Shown here in pieces: positions 49,369-58,766 of a stretch of 64,000 nucleotides of DNA (its first letter is position 1; every line of letters begins with the position of its first letter). Source of the stretch: GCA-001856825 sp049965815 (lineage in GTDB: Archaea; Thermoplasmatota; Thermoplasmata; Thermoplasmatales; GCA-001856825). The stretch covers positions 4,363-68,362 of the forward strand of contig JBMFVV010000007.1 of assembly GCA_049965815.1 (NCBI GenBank). The letters run 5' to 3'. A program made the translations under genes and the position numbers. The notes beneath the pieces are model-generated. The model saw only the letters and a program-made list of their open reading frames with translations, was not told the origin of the DNA and did no database searches.

Positions 49369-52191
49369 TTAGCTGTACGTCATCGGGTAGTACAACAGGA
49401 AAGACAATCCTACTGCTGTGTTTTCGCTTGGAACTAATCCTGCGGGATTAAGCGCTGTGCTCATATAGACTACTCCGATAGGCTGGAACACTCCTACGTA
49501 TAGATAGAGTTCAACAGCTATCTTATCTGCTTTATAATAGTAGGCTGTAGCTCCCGCGCTTGTATTCTGTTCGTTTGCAAATACTATATCATTCCACATC
49601 TGCTTTATCATTGCCCATTGGTCTGGATACTTTTGCTGTGTGAACGAAGTATTCCCGTATGCGGTGCTGTTTGCTTCTATTATTCCATTAGGAAGCGTGT
49701 ATATGCCGTATTGCTGCAATTCAGGTGCCATGAAGTCAGTCGGGCCAGGATAGTCATCTATCCATCCCAAGAACCAGAGAGGCATTATGTTTGCGCCTGA
49801 AGGTACCGTGCTGAAAGCTACTGTGTATGCAAATGGTACGTCTACAGTTGACATCTTTATCTTTCCGCCACTCATCTGGCTAAGAGCCGCTTCCCATACC
49901 GTGAACATTTCATCTTGGGCAGGTTGTCCTTGAGAATTGAACGCAGGGAATATCCAGGTTCCGTTGTTATATCCTGACTGATTGAAGTAGAAAGATGCCA
50001 TCTGTAGATTGTACTGATTTGCACCCGGTAGTTGAGTGATGTTCGCTGGATAATCTCCAATTCCCGGCGGTAGCATGCCAACTTCACTATTCGCAAAGTA
50101 TTGCCCGTCGTTATATTCCGTGACATTGATCATGTATGAGTAATTGAAAGCATAGCTGAAGGCTTTTCTTATCGATAGGTTATCAAAGAATCCGGACCAT
50201 ATGTTTGTGGCCGAAAGGTAGGTTTTGGCCCCTGTCACGTTGATAGCCAGATTGAAGGTGTAGAAGAAGTTAGACATTTCAGTAGCAGTTACTGCTGTGA
50301 TTATACCCTGGCTCTCCAGGGCCTTTGCCTGTGGTGTTGATGCTGGAGGGTAAGCTCCCGCAGCGAACTGCGCATACCCAGATTGTAGCTGTTCCTGTGC
50401 CGTTCCCTGGTTAGTAAGGTACTCAAGCTCTACCTTGGGTACAAGGGCCGAGGGGGCTGGGAGTTGATTGCTCGACTGCACATAGTACGGATTGGGTGTC
50501 AGCGAAACGAGGGCAGCCGCTTCATACAACGAAAGCTTGTACGGTCCGCTTCCCATAGTGTTGTAAATCAGGAACGAATTGAATTCTGCAGCTGTTCCGT
50601 ATTGCTCAAAGTTTGCATAAGATGCACTCGTGTTTTGTGGAAGGGTCGGCTCGGGGGCGGAATTGTTGTGAGCTATCAACCATTTGTAGTCCATAATATA
50701 GGATGCTACTGGTCCAGCTAGGAGCTGGAAGAAAATGCCTGCGGAACCAAAGTTCCAGATCTTGTAGTTTTGAGTTTGATTCACTGAGTAATTAAGGTAA
50801 GTCTGGTTCAAGATTCCGTAATTCACTCCAGCGTATGTGGCATTAGTATTCGGTAGCCATGTCAGGACAGATGGAAGTAAGTGGAATGTCACTGACTGGG
50901 TGGTGTTGTTCCACGTAATTGCGTGGTGTACCCAGAAGAAACTGTTGTTGAACGGACCATAAATTGAGGATCCAGGCAGAAGCGCTTGCGCGACAATCCA
51001 TCCGGGCGTTCCTGCATCGTTCGCGAACAGGAGAGTCCTCAAGAAGGATACGTAGACGTCGTAGGCCGTAGCTTGGTCTCCATTCGAGAATGTCACTGAC
51101 TGGTTTACATAGAACGTAATGTTTTCAGCGGTACTTCCCGTCCCGAACCAGTTCCAAGTGGTTATTTCACCGTTTGCGGTACTTGGGACGTTAGTTGCAA
51201 ATACTGGGTGGAAGTCCGTAAGAGAAGTTCCGTTATAGTATACCAGTGGCTGGTATATTTCATAAAGTACCTCATAACTCACAGTATCGTAAGCAATTGC
51301 AGGGTCCAGTGTTCTTGGGCCACCTGGCACATATTCAGCATTCACAATTTCCTGCTTGTTCGTAGATATTCCTGTTGGCGGCTTGGCAACAGAGTAGTTT
51401 CCGACGGCAATTGTCAGAGTATAAGTTCCTGTAACAGTGACTCCATTCCCTTCGGTTGCAGTCGTGAGTGAAACATCATGGAAGCCTGGTGTTTTGAATG
51501 TAAGGTTTACTGTTTCTGGCTCTCCAGTATTGTTGTCTGCAATTACCTGCGTTCCATTGTCAACATTCCAGGAGAAGGATTGGACAGTATAGCCTGGTGC
51601 TCCTGAGACGGGGCTACCTACTGTTACTGTTATTCCAGCTAGCAGTCCAGCGAATGTCAGATTTACCCATCCTCCAGTCCCGATTGTTGTGTTGCCGTTA
51701 TTTGATGTGCCTTGAACATAAATCGGTCCGAAAATCTGTGCTGGATTCGGGCTTATGGGTGCATTTGCAGTTATAGCAAGTAGGGATGAGTTACTGGTAG
51801 CAACACCACTTGGTCCTACTGCGTACATACCTACAAGATATGATCCAGGACTGGCGTAAGTGTGTGTCGCTTCACCTGATCCGTTGGTGAATGTTTCTGT
51901 CGTTCCGTCACCAAAATTCCACACAAGTTTTGTCCATTTGAAGGTTGATGGTATGTTCGGAGTGAATGTTGTGGGCGTTCCTGCTGCAGTTGCAACTCCT
52001 GATGTTATAGGTGTTACCGATAGTGTTTGTTTCGTTGGTGTCTTTGGTGTAGTCGTCGGGTGGTATGTCAGTACAACCACTCCAGCTATTATTACGACTA
52101 TAACCACGACCACAGCGATCCATTTCCAAGCAGAACTCTTCTTCGGGTTTGGTGGAGAAGGGGCCTGCTCTGTGCTTTGTGGTTGCGTCAT
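49369..52191 (-). CDS. Peptide-type ABC transporter binding protein with PKD domains
   Basis: 940 residues, unusually long for a family 5 solute-binding protein (about 550). An N-terminal cytoplasmic stub (PNPKKSSAWKW) is followed by one membrane helix at about 22-45, so the protein is membrane-anchored rather than lipid-anchored. Next come two PKD-like modules (LVWNFGDGTTETFTNGSGEATHTYASPGSYLVGMYAV and SFSWNVDNGTQ...FKTPGFHDVSLTT), then the binding domain starting VPGGPRTLDPAIAYDTVSYEVLYEIYQPLV and ending near GLVPSENTAVG. Many N-x-S/T sites are present. AGGGAGGTCAT precedes the ATG. It presumably captures peptides for the dppBCDF permease encoded next to it. Confidence 0.88.
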   Translation of the reverse strand: MTQPQSTEQAPSPPNPKKSSAWKWIAVVVVIVVIIAGVVVLTYHPTTTPKTPTKQTLSVTPITSGVATAAGTPTTFTPNIPSTFKWTKLVWNFGDGTTETFTNGSGEATHTYASPGSYLVGMYAVGPSGVATSNSSLLAITANAPISPNPAQIFGPIYVQGTSNNGNTTIGTGGWVNLTFAGLLAGITVTVGSPVSGAPGYTVQSFSWNVDNGTQVIADNNTGEPETVNLTFKTPGFHDVSLTTATEGNGVTVTGTYTLTIAVGNYSVAKPPTGISTNKQEIVNAEYVPGGPRTLDPAIAYDTVSYEVLYEIYQPLVYYNGTSLTDFHPVFATNVPSTANGEITTWNWFGTGSTAENITFYVNQSVTFSNGDQATAYDVYVSFLRTLLFANDAGTPGWIVAQALLPGSSIYGPFNNSFFWVHHAITWNNTTQSVTFHLLPSVLTWLPNTNATYAGVNYGILNQTYLNYSVNQTQNYKIWNFGSAGIFFQLLAGPVASYIMDYKWLIAHNNSAPEPTLPQNTSASYANFEQYGTAAEFNSFLIYNTMGSGPYKLSLYEAAALVSLTPNPYYVQSSNQLPAPSALVPKVELEYLTNQGTAQEQLQSGYAQFAAGAYPPASTPQAKALESQGIITAVTATEMSNFFYTFNLAINVTGAKTYLSATNIWSGFFDNLSIRKAFSYAFNYSYMINVTEYNDGQYFANSEVGMLPPGIGDYPANITQLPGANQYNLQMASFYFNQSGYNNGTWIFPAFNSQGQPAQDEMFTVWEAALSQMSGGKIKMSTVDVPFAYTVAFSTVPSGANIMPLWFLGWIDDYPGPTDFMAPELQQYGIYTLPNGIIEANSTAYGNTSFTQQKYPDQWAMIKQMWNDIVFANEQNTSAGATAYYYKADKIAVELYLYVGVFQPIGVVYMSTALNPAGLVPSENTAVGLSFLLYYPMTYS

Positions 52192-52302
52192 ATGACCTCC
52201 CTATTGCAATGAACCTCTATACTTAAGTTTTCCTCAATTTGCAAGCTTCATAAGGCAAAACTAATGACTTTTGGTAACCTTCATTTGCCATAATTCTAGA
52301 TA

Positions 52303-52584
52303 CTAAAATCTCTCTGGAAATAGGCGCTTGTAAACGAGGAACTCAACATAGATAATTGGGATGAGAGCGATCACTGAGAGTATCATGATGATTAGGTTTG
52401 CATTCCCGCCATACTTTGAATAATCCTCAACAAATTGCAAGACAAAAAATGCATCAATGAACAGACAGAGAAGGTTATACCAGTATCTTGCAAAGTCCTC
52501 TTTGGCCCACCTCTTCCAGCTCTTTCCTGGGTCTTCAATCGCTTTCTTTCTCTCTTCCCCTTCAAGTTTATCGAATAAAGGCAT
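52303..52584 (-). CDS. Small two-helix membrane protein in the transporter operon
   Basis: 93 residues: a charged N-terminus (DKLEGEERKKAIEDPGKSWKRWAKED), then two membrane helices (LLCLFIDAFFVLQFVE and LIIMILSVIALIPIIYVEF) and a basic end. It starts five bases after the ATPase stop, in the middle of the peptide-transporter genes, so it is probably co-expressed. No family is recognised. It may be an accessory subunit or regulator. Confidence 0.7.
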   Translation of the reverse strand: MPLFDKLEGEERKKAIEDPGKSWKRWAKEDFARYWYNLLCLFIDAFFVLQFVEDYSKYGGNANLIIMILSVIALIPIIYVEFLVYKRLFPERF

Positions 52585-52589
52585 TTGTA

Positions 52590-53741
52590 TTAATTTGAGA
52601 ATTTAGGTGCCTGGGCTGGTTTCTTTTGTCCTAAATGTATCTCCTTCGCAAAGTGGCAGGCAACTGTGTGGCCTTCTTTTACTTCCACAAGCTTCGGTTC
52701 CTCTCTCGTGCATATCTCCTCTGCAAATCTGCATCTTGTGTGGAATCTGCATCCAGCAGGTGGATTTGCTGGCGATGGGACGTCTCCGCTCAGTATGACT
52801 ATGTTTCTTTTTCTCTCGGGATCCGGAACGGGTATTGCGGAAAGGAGCGCCTGTGTGTATGGATGCATAGGGTTTGCGAACAGATCTTCCGTACCTGACA
52901 CCTCCACAATCTTCCCTAGGTACATCACGATTACCCTATCACTCACTGCCCTGATGACAGCCAGGTTGTGTGTTATGAACAGATAGGTCATTTCGTATTT
53001 CTGCTGAAGATGTTCAAGGAGGCTCAGAATCTGGGCTTGGACTGAAACATCTAAAGCAGATGTCGGCTCATCAAGCACAAGAAACTCAGGCCTTATCGAA
53101 ATTGCCCTGGCAATTGCGATCCTCTGTCTCTGACCCCCTGAGAACTCGTGCGGAAATCTGAATAGATGGTCATCGTTCAGGCCCATTTCGCTTATCATAT
53201 CCTTAATGTAATTGTGCAGCTCTTCTCCCTTTATCTTTTTTCTCTTGCCATCTTCAGTTGGCACCCCGTTGATGATTATGGGTTCTGCTATGATGTCCTT
53301 TATGAGCATCCTCGGATCCAGAGACGAGACAGGGTCTTGGAACACTATTTGTACCTTTTTCCTGAATTCTCTGTTTCTTTTCTTGTTCCTGTATACATCT
53401 TCTTTCTTCGCTTCATCAACTAGCTTCTTCTCTTCCTTCTTCAGTTCGGACGGCTTGTTTGTCTTGATGTTCTCGTAAAGCTCTGAAACCTTATCTGATA
53501 TGGAATCCTCCGGATTATAGAAAAGGACTCCTGCAGTGGGTTCAGTCAGGTCCAGAAGAACCCTGCCTAATGTGGTTTTCCCACATCCTGATTCACCCAC
53601 TAGTCCAACCGTTTCACCTTTGTAGATTTTGACATTTACGTCGTCAACAGCATAAACATATCCCAGAGTCCTTCCAGCAACGCCTCCTTTAATAGGGAAA
53701 TATTTTCGGAGGCCTACTGCGTCTATCAGTACCTTACTCAT
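52590..53741 (-). CDS. dppF: Peptide ABC transporter ATPase, DppF/OppF type, with insertion
   Basis: 383 residues. Walker A GESGCGKT at 49-56, Q135 in FQDP, signature FSGGQRQRI, Walker B FLVLDEPTSALD and H-loop FITHN are intact; the C-terminal oligopeptide-ATPase domain has Cys-rich PAGCRFHTRCRFAEEIC, a known Fe-S or structural site in this family. Between Walker A and the Q-loop there is an extra, charged segment of roughly 50 residues (about 77-126, KKEEKKLVDEAKKEDVYRNK) absent from usual OppF. ATG 53741 is chosen because its ATGA overlaps the DppD stop; an upstream in-frame start at 53774 would overlap more. Confidence 0.92.
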   Translation of the reverse strand: MSKVLIDAVGLRKYFPIKGGVAGRTLGYVYAVDDVNVKIYKGETVGLVGESGCGKTTLGRVLLDLTEPTAGVLFYNPEDSISDKVSELYENIKTNKPSELKKEEKKLVDEAKKEDVYRNKKRNREFRKKVQIVFQDPVSSLDPRMLIKDIIAEPIIINGVPTEDGKRKKIKGEELHNYIKDMISEMGLNDDHLFRFPHEFSGGQRQRIAIARAISIRPEFLVLDEPTSALDVSVQAQILSLLEHLQQKYEMTYLFITHNLAVIRAVSDRVIVMYLGKIVEVSGTEDLFANPMHPYTQALLSAIPVPDPERKRNIVILSGDVPSPANPPAGCRFHTRCRFAEEICTREEPKLVEVKEGHTVACHFAKEIHLGQKKPAQAPKFSN

Positions 53742-55171
53742 TCTGCATTCACCTTTCCACTGAACAGGTGGCATTCTACCGTATGCCCCTTAGAAACTTC
53801 TATCGAAACCGGCTTCTCAACCCTGCAGCGATCGAATGCGAATGGGCATCTTGGATGGAACCTGCATCCCTGCGGGGGGTTTATGAGATTCGGCACATTG
53901 CCAGGGATGGTTTTCAATGTCTTGTTGGGATCGTCCACTCTCGGTATGGATTGGAGAAGACCGATTGTGTAAGGATGCTTTGGGTTCTTGAAGAGTTCCT
54001 TGACATCTGCCATCTCAACTATATTTCCGGCATACATTACGGCAACCCTGTTACACGTCTCCGCAATAACACCAAGATCGTGGGTAATGAGAATAATTGA
54101 AGTTCCGATGGCATCTTGAAGATCCCTGAGGAGTTTGAGTATCTGCGCCTGGATAGTGACATCCAGAGCTGTTGTCGGCTCGTCCGCTATCAAAACTTTA
54201 GGATTGTTTGCCAGTGCTATGGAGATGGTGACCCTCTGCAGCATCCCGCCCGATAGCTCGTGTGGGTAGCTTTTCAGGACTCCTCTAGGATTTGGAATAT
54301 CAACGGATTCCAGCAGGCTGAAGCTTTCCCTCCTGGCTTCAATGAGCAGAGGATCCTTCTTGTTCCTTTTCATCTCTTTCGACATTTTGATGAGGTTGAT
54401 CTTCTTGGATTCTTTAGCCAGTCTTTTTATGATCTCTTGCTGCGTGGCAGGATTAGGGTCTGTGAGCAGCTTATCCTCTAGTTCATCGTGTTCGATCGAC
54501 TTTTTGAGCATCTCCTCATACTTCTGTTTTCTCCTTAAGAATCCCTTTGCTCCCTCGATCAACAGGTCCTGGTGGAACTTTATGGATTCTGCCCCTCTCG
54601 CTGTATTTTTTATCTTATCTATCTCTTCACCAAGTTCACCGTCAATATGCTCAATCTCTCCTCCATCTCTCCATCTCTCAAGTTCTGATAGGTGTTCGCT
54701 CGCAGATTTCATTATCTTTAGAAGCTTTGTCCTGTTGTGAAGTAGGAGTGTTTCAGCGATCTGATCTTCCACGGTGTATACAGGATTCAGGGCTGCCATG
54801 GGTTCTTGGAAGATCATAGATATGTATTTGCCCCTAATGGTGTTAAAGAAGAGCTCATTGTTCCTGATGACCTTGTAGTTGTGCTTTATCTTGATTCTCT
54901 TCTTTTGTATGAATCTTGCCTCATCTTTTATGTTCCTCATCAAATCAAGATTTCCCAGCCTTACCTCCCCGCCGACGACTCTCCCAGGAGGGTCTGGAAT
55001 CAAGCGAGTAATGCTGTATGCAGTGACAGACTTGCCGCAGCCCGTTTCTCCAACAATGCCCAGAACTTCTCCCTTCCCGACGGAAAATGAAACGTCCTCA
55101 AGCGCTTTTACGACTCCTTCATATATGAAGAACTGTGTTTTAAGATTTTTAACGACCAGTACATCTTCCAT
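53738..55171 (-). CDS. dppD: Peptide ABC transporter ATPase, DppD/OppD type, with large insertion
   Basis: 477 residues, against about 330 for normal OppD. Walker A GETGCGKS at 41-48, Q122 in MIFQEPMAALNP, signature LSGGMLQR from 306, Walker B VLIADEPTTALD, and the C-terminal PPQGCRFHPRCPFAFDRC are intact. The extra length is a charged, helix-favouring block at about 146-285 between the Q-loop and signature, with heptad-like stretches (EEIDKIKNTARG, RRKQKYEEMLKKS, IIKRLAKESKK), plus a smaller insertion at 82-108. A coiled coil protruding from the helical subdomain is likely. The gene starts five bases after dppC. Confidence 0.92.
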   Translation of the reverse strand: MEDVLVVKNLKTQFFIYEGVVKALEDVSFSVGKGEVLGIVGETGCGKSVTAYSITRLIPDPPGRVVGGEVRLGNLDLMRNIKDEARFIQKKRIKIKHNYKVIRNNELFFNTIRGKYISMIFQEPMAALNPVYTVEDQIAETLLLHNRTKLLKIMKSASEHLSELERWRDGGEIEHIDGELGEEIDKIKNTARGAESIKFHQDLLIEGAKGFLRRKQKYEEMLKKSIEHDELEDKLLTDPNPATQQEIIKRLAKESKKINLIKMSKEMKRNKKDPLLIEARRESFSLLESVDIPNPRGVLKSYPHELSGGMLQRVTISIALANNPKVLIADEPTTALDVTIQAQILKLLRDLQDAIGTSIILITHDLGVIAETCNRVAVMYAGNIVEMADVKELFKNPKHPYTIGLLQSIPRVDDPNKTLKTIPGNVPNLINPPQGCRFHPRCPFAFDRCRVEKPVSIEVSKGHTVECHLFSGKVNAE

Positions 55172-55176
55172 GATAT

Positions 55177-56121
55177 TTACCTCCTCAGCCTCGGATCAGT
55201 GACATCCCTGAGGCCATCGCCCATCAGGTTCAGGCTGACGACAAGTATCAAAATTGCAAGTGCGGGTATCACGACCGTCCACCAGTAATGCGTTATGGCA
55301 GGGATCCCGCTACTGAATGTAGTGGCAATCGAAATTATATTTCCCCACTCTGGTGTCCAGTAACCAGCGAATCCAACACCAAGGAAAAACAGTGCAGCCA
55401 TAGTAAGAATCACATTTCCAAAATCAAGGGATACCTGTACAAATATTGGGTATATGGAATTTGGAATTATGTGCCTTAGTATCGTTCTGACTGAAGAAGA
55501 GCCTGCTGCAACCGAAGCTTCAACGTACTTCAGTTCCCTTACTGATAGGACCTGGCCTCTTACGATCCTGGTATATGTTGGCCACCAGATCACTATGAGC
55601 GCAAGAACCATTACGTTCAGCGTTCTTGAAAAGATGACCAGGAAAGCAATAGCCAAAACAAGCGATGGAATTGAAAGGAATATGTCCGTAACCCTCATTA
55701 TCACCTCTCCCGTCAGTCCTCCCTTATACCCTGCTATGCTACCCAGGAAAGTTCCTATGACTGCTCCGCTCAGGACTACTATTGCTGCGACCATTAGGTC
55801 TATTCTTGCAGCTTTCACCACCCCATTAAAAATATCATACCCCTCGAAAGTTGTTCCAAAAGGGAAATACCTTGACGGAGGTTGAGGGACATTATATATA
55901 TACTGTCCATGGAACGACAAGAACTGCGTCATTTTCCACGGGTTTCCACCAAGAACTATCGGTCCAAAGATCGCTACCAGTACATAGAAGAGCACGACAG
56001 TCAGGCCGATAGTGGCAATTGGGCTTCTGGTATAGAAATAGAAAGTTTTAGCGAACGATTGGAACCTAATCCTGATCGACCTGGCTACATTGGAGCCTGC
56101 TGAGTTTGAGCTAGCTGTCAT
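55177..56121 (-). CDS. dppC: Peptide ABC transporter permease, DppC type
   Basis: 314 residues. An N-terminal membrane helix (IGLTVVLFYVLVAIFGPIVLGG) and the long first loop are followed by the permease core with helices around IDLMVAAIVVLSGAVIGTFLG, VLAIAFLVIFS and ILTMAALFFLGVGFAG. The EAA coupling motif is VEASVAAGSSSVRTILRHIIPN. DppC pairs with DppB as the membrane pore. It overlaps dppB by four bases. Confidence 0.93.
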   Translation of the reverse strand: MTASSNSAGSNVARSIRIRFQSFAKTFYFYTRSPIATIGLTVVLFYVLVAIFGPIVLGGNPWKMTQFLSFHGQYIYNVPQPPSRYFPFGTTFEGYDIFNGVVKAARIDLMVAAIVVLSGAVIGTFLGSIAGYKGGLTGEVIMRVTDIFLSIPSLVLAIAFLVIFSRTLNVMVLALIVIWWPTYTRIVRGQVLSVRELKYVEASVAAGSSSVRTILRHIIPNSIYPIFVQVSLDFGNVILTMAALFFLGVGFAGYWTPEWGNIISIATTFSSGIPAITHYWWTVVIPALAILILVVSLNLMGDGLRDVTDPRLRR

Positions 56122-57212
56122 TCCAGCCTCACCCTAGGATCAAGCACAGAGTAAAGTATGTCCACTATCAAATTGGCACTTACGATTATCAGTGTGAATA
56201 CAAATGTTATAGCGATTATGGAGGCCATGTCTCCTCCAACGGCAGCGTAGTATGCCCACCTGCCCATGCCGGGCCAGCCAAATACGGTTTCGGTGAGAAC
56301 AACGCCTCCCAGCAACCCTGCGAATGTCAGTCCCATCACTGTCGTGGTCGCTCCCAGTGCATTCCTCCTGACGTGCTTCCTTATCACGAAGTACTCCGGA
56401 ACTCCCTTAGACCTTGCAGTCCTTATGAAATCCTGTCCCATTACTTCCAGCATACTGCCTCTCATGAACCTGATTATTACGCCGAAAGTACCAAACGCCA
56501 CAACAAGAGCCGGCCAGAAGACCGTCCACAGTCCTGCCAGAAATGCTCGCCAGTCTCCGTATATCAGGGTGTCTATGAGCAAGAAATCCGTTGGCCTGGT
56601 AAGCCCGCTAACATTGGGGTTTATCCAGGGCTCCAGCGTGTTGGTGCCTGGGATATAGTAATAGGCAATCGGTATCTGCCCAGTTCCCTGCAGCCTGAGA
56701 GCTGCGGGAAGCACAGAGGCAGGTCCCATGACCATCAGTACCAGAAGTCCGACGAAGAAAAGGGGAACTGAGACTCCAACCATTGCCACTACTCTGGTGG
56801 CCTGGTCAGTTAGTCTGTCTTTTTTGACTGCGCTAAAAACTCCAAGAGGAATTCCCATTATAATGATCAGCAAGATGGCAATTGCCGCAAGCTCAATCGT
56901 AGGCGGGAACCTCCTCATAAATTCTGTGACCACTGGGGTGTAGGCATCAGCCTGCTCGGCAGGAGATAGTATTCCCCAGTTCCCAGTAAACAGGGCACCT
57001 AGGTAGTAAAAATACTGAGTAAAAATAGGTCCATTAAGGTGGAGCATCGCCTTGACGGCGGCAATGTGAGCGGGTGTTCTTACCTTTCCAAGGTAACCAT
57101 CAATGAGTAATGCCATATTGGCGTGGGCGAGAAAAAACGTCACTACCGTTACGCCTAGTATGACGGGGATTAGAAGAAGCAATCTTCTGATCACATAAAC
57201 GTACATCTTCAA
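56118..57212 (-). CDS. dppB: Peptide ABC transporter permease, DppB type
   Basis: 364 residues, first gene of the operon. VIRRLLLLIPVILGVTVVTFFLAH opens as in DppB, TVELA-like FPPTIELAAIAILLIIIMGIPLGVFSAVKKD is the second block, and the coupling loop is DFIRTARSKGVPEYFVIRKHVRRNA. Several helices follow, ending VDILYSVLDPRVRLE. A TATA-like TGTTTATTAACC lies about 40 bases upstream of the ATG and GGTGAG may act as ribosome site. A central loop is longer than usual (PIAYYYIPGTNTLEP). Confidence 0.92.
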   Translation of the reverse strand: MKMYVYVIRRLLLLIPVILGVTVVTFFLAHANMALLIDGYLGKVRTPAHIAAVKAMLHLNGPIFTQYFYYLGALFTGNWGILSPAEQADAYTPVVTEFMRRFPPTIELAAIAILLIIIMGIPLGVFSAVKKDRLTDQATRVVAMVGVSVPLFFVGLLVLMVMGPASVLPAALRLQGTGQIPIAYYYIPGTNTLEPWINPNVSGLTRPTDFLLIDTLIYGDWRAFLAGLWTVFWPALVVAFGTFGVIIRFMRGSMLEVMGQDFIRTARSKGVPEYFVIRKHVRRNALGATTTVMGLTFAGLLGGVVLTETVFGWPGMGRWAYYAAVGGDMASIIAITFVFTLIIVSANLIVDILYSVLDPRVRLE

Positions 57213-57300
57213 TATAGCTCACCGTCCCACGAAAATGGAAAACTGGTTAATAAACATAATTCACAAATATTTGGAGTATTGTGATCCTCCGCATCTATGA

Positions 57301-58227
57301 CTAGAGAACATACTTGCCTATCTCTTTTGGAAAGAGTACTACCTCACATATATCTTTGGACCCTACGATGAATCTGACAAGTCTTTCAATCCCGATTCCG
57401 AACCCTGCAGAGGGGGGTATGCCCCTCTTTGAAGCCTCAAGAAGCAATGAATAATCTTCCTTTCTCTGTCCCTTCTTCGCTATGCGTTCAAGAATCCTGT
57501 CGTATAGATACTCTCTCTCTCCCCCGCTTATGGCTTCTCCGTACCCGTGAGGGTATATGAGGTCCATATCCATGAGCACCCCTTTCTCATCGTCTTTTTC
57601 TCTGTCATAGAATTCTCTTTCTTCCAGCGGGATGTCTATAATCCAAAAGGGTTCCCTTGCTTCAGAGCTCATTATTGACTCGAAGTCTTTACCATATGCA
57701 CTCACTGCGTCAAGATATCTGACCCTTCTGTATGGTCTTGAATACCTTTTCAGGTACGGGTTGAGCAGATCAGGTTCGATTGTCCTTTTTACTTTAGAAA
57801 TTGAATAATTCAGCATTTCCTCTGCTATTCCCATCACAAACTCCCTGTCCTTGTCTCTCACTTCTAGATCAAGCTGAGTGAATTCCGCAAGATGTCTTCC
57901 CGTACTCTTCCTTTCCACGGGTTCAATTCTTATATTGGGGGAAAAGGAATATATCCTGCTGAAATGAATAAGGGCAAGTTGTTTATGAAAAATCATAGAT
58001 TTTGTCAATCTGTACTTGTAGCCATAGTAACTTAGAACTGGGTCGTCCACCGGATGATTCAGTGGGTCAGATATCGGGGATATAATCACTGGGTTGATTT
58101 CAAGAAATCCCTTTTCGTCCAGGTAGTGCTTCATGCTTCCCCTTACTATGGTGTTAACCCTGGTCCCTGTCAGTAGCTTAGTTTTGTCCTTCTCAATGAA
58201 CTCATCTATCAGACTTTCTTCAGCCAT
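57301..58227 (-). CDS. asnA: AsnRS-derived archaeal asparagine synthetase
   Basis: 308 residues. The protein is the class II catalytic core of an asparaginyl/aspartyl-tRNA synthetase without the N-terminal anticodon domain: motif 1-like EKGFLEINPVIISP, motif 2-like RHLAEFTQLDLEV, motif 3 GFGIGIERLVRFIVG. Such a truncated paralogue was shown in Pyrococcus abyssi to make asparagine from aspartate, so I infer the same role. ATG 58227 (MAEESLIDEFIEK) is preferred to upstream in-frame ATGs 58251/58242 because AATATGATATTA lies about 20-26 bases before it (leaderless) and the extra residues look non-native. An AsnC-family gene is divergent from it. Confidence 0.82.
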   Translation of the reverse strand: MAEESLIDEFIEKDKTKLLTGTRVNTIVRGSMKHYLDEKGFLEINPVIISPISDPLNHPVDDPVLSYYGYKYRLTKSMIFHKQLALIHFSRIYSFSPNIRIEPVERKSTGRHLAEFTQLDLEVRDKDREFVMGIAEEMLNYSISKVKRTIEPDLLNPYLKRYSRPYRRVRYLDAVSAYGKDFESIMSSEAREPFWIIDIPLEEREFYDREKDDEKGVLMDMDLIYPHGYGEAISGGEREYLYDRILERIAKKGQRKEDYSLLLEASKRGIPPSAGFGIGIERLVRFIVGSKDICEVVLFPKEIGKYVL

Positions 58228-58322
58228 ACACACTTCAATCATTAATATCATATTACTTTTGGTTCAAGAAATATTAACATGATGAATGATAAATGTTAAA
58301 TTTTAAACTTAATATTGACATT

Positions 58323-58766
58323 ATGAAGGAATTGGACGAAATTGATAATCAAATTGTAGATTACTTGAGAAACAACGGGAGAGACAGAATTACAGAGATT
58401 GCTGACCAGCTGAAGCTTAACAGAGTGACAGTGGCCCAGAGATTGGAAAGACTTGTGAAAACTGGTGTAATCAGGGGATTCACAGTAAAGCTAAATTATG
58501 AATCCATGGGACTGGATGTTCTTGCCTTCGTCTTCATTTCTTTTAAGAAGGCCGGCAAAATGACACAGGAGGAACTGGCCCAGATGATTTCCAGACTGGG
58601 AGGCGTGGAGGAAGTGCATATCATTGCGGGAGAATTTGACATCATCGCAAAGGTAAGGGCAAAAAATCTGAGAGAACTTGGTGAGAAGGTTGTGAACAGG
58701 ATCAGAGGAATTTCCGGAGTTGAGAACACTTTTTCCCATATCGTTTTCCAGACGATTATAGATTAG
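58323..58766 (+). CDS. Lrp/AsnC-family transcription regulator
   Basis: 147 residues. The helix-turn-helix is ELDEIDNQIVDYLRNNGRDRITEIADQLKLNRVTVAQRLERLVKTGVIRGFTVKLNYE (residues 3-60), followed by the RAM effector domain (DVLAFVFISFKKAG and VEEVHIIAGEFDIIAKVRAKNLRELGEKV). ATG 58323 is taken as start rather than the in-frame ATG ten codons upstream, since that segment sits on the TTTTAAACTTAATATTG promoter. It is divergent from the asparagine synthetase, so it may regulate it. The ligand is not known. Confidence 0.9.
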   Translation: MKELDEIDNQIVDYLRNNGRDRITEIADQLKLNRVTVAQRLERLVKTGVIRGFTVKLNYESMGLDVLAFVFISFKKAGKMTQEELAQMISRLGGVEEVHIIAGEFDIIAKVRAKNLRELGEKVVNRIRGISGVENTFSHIVFQTIID

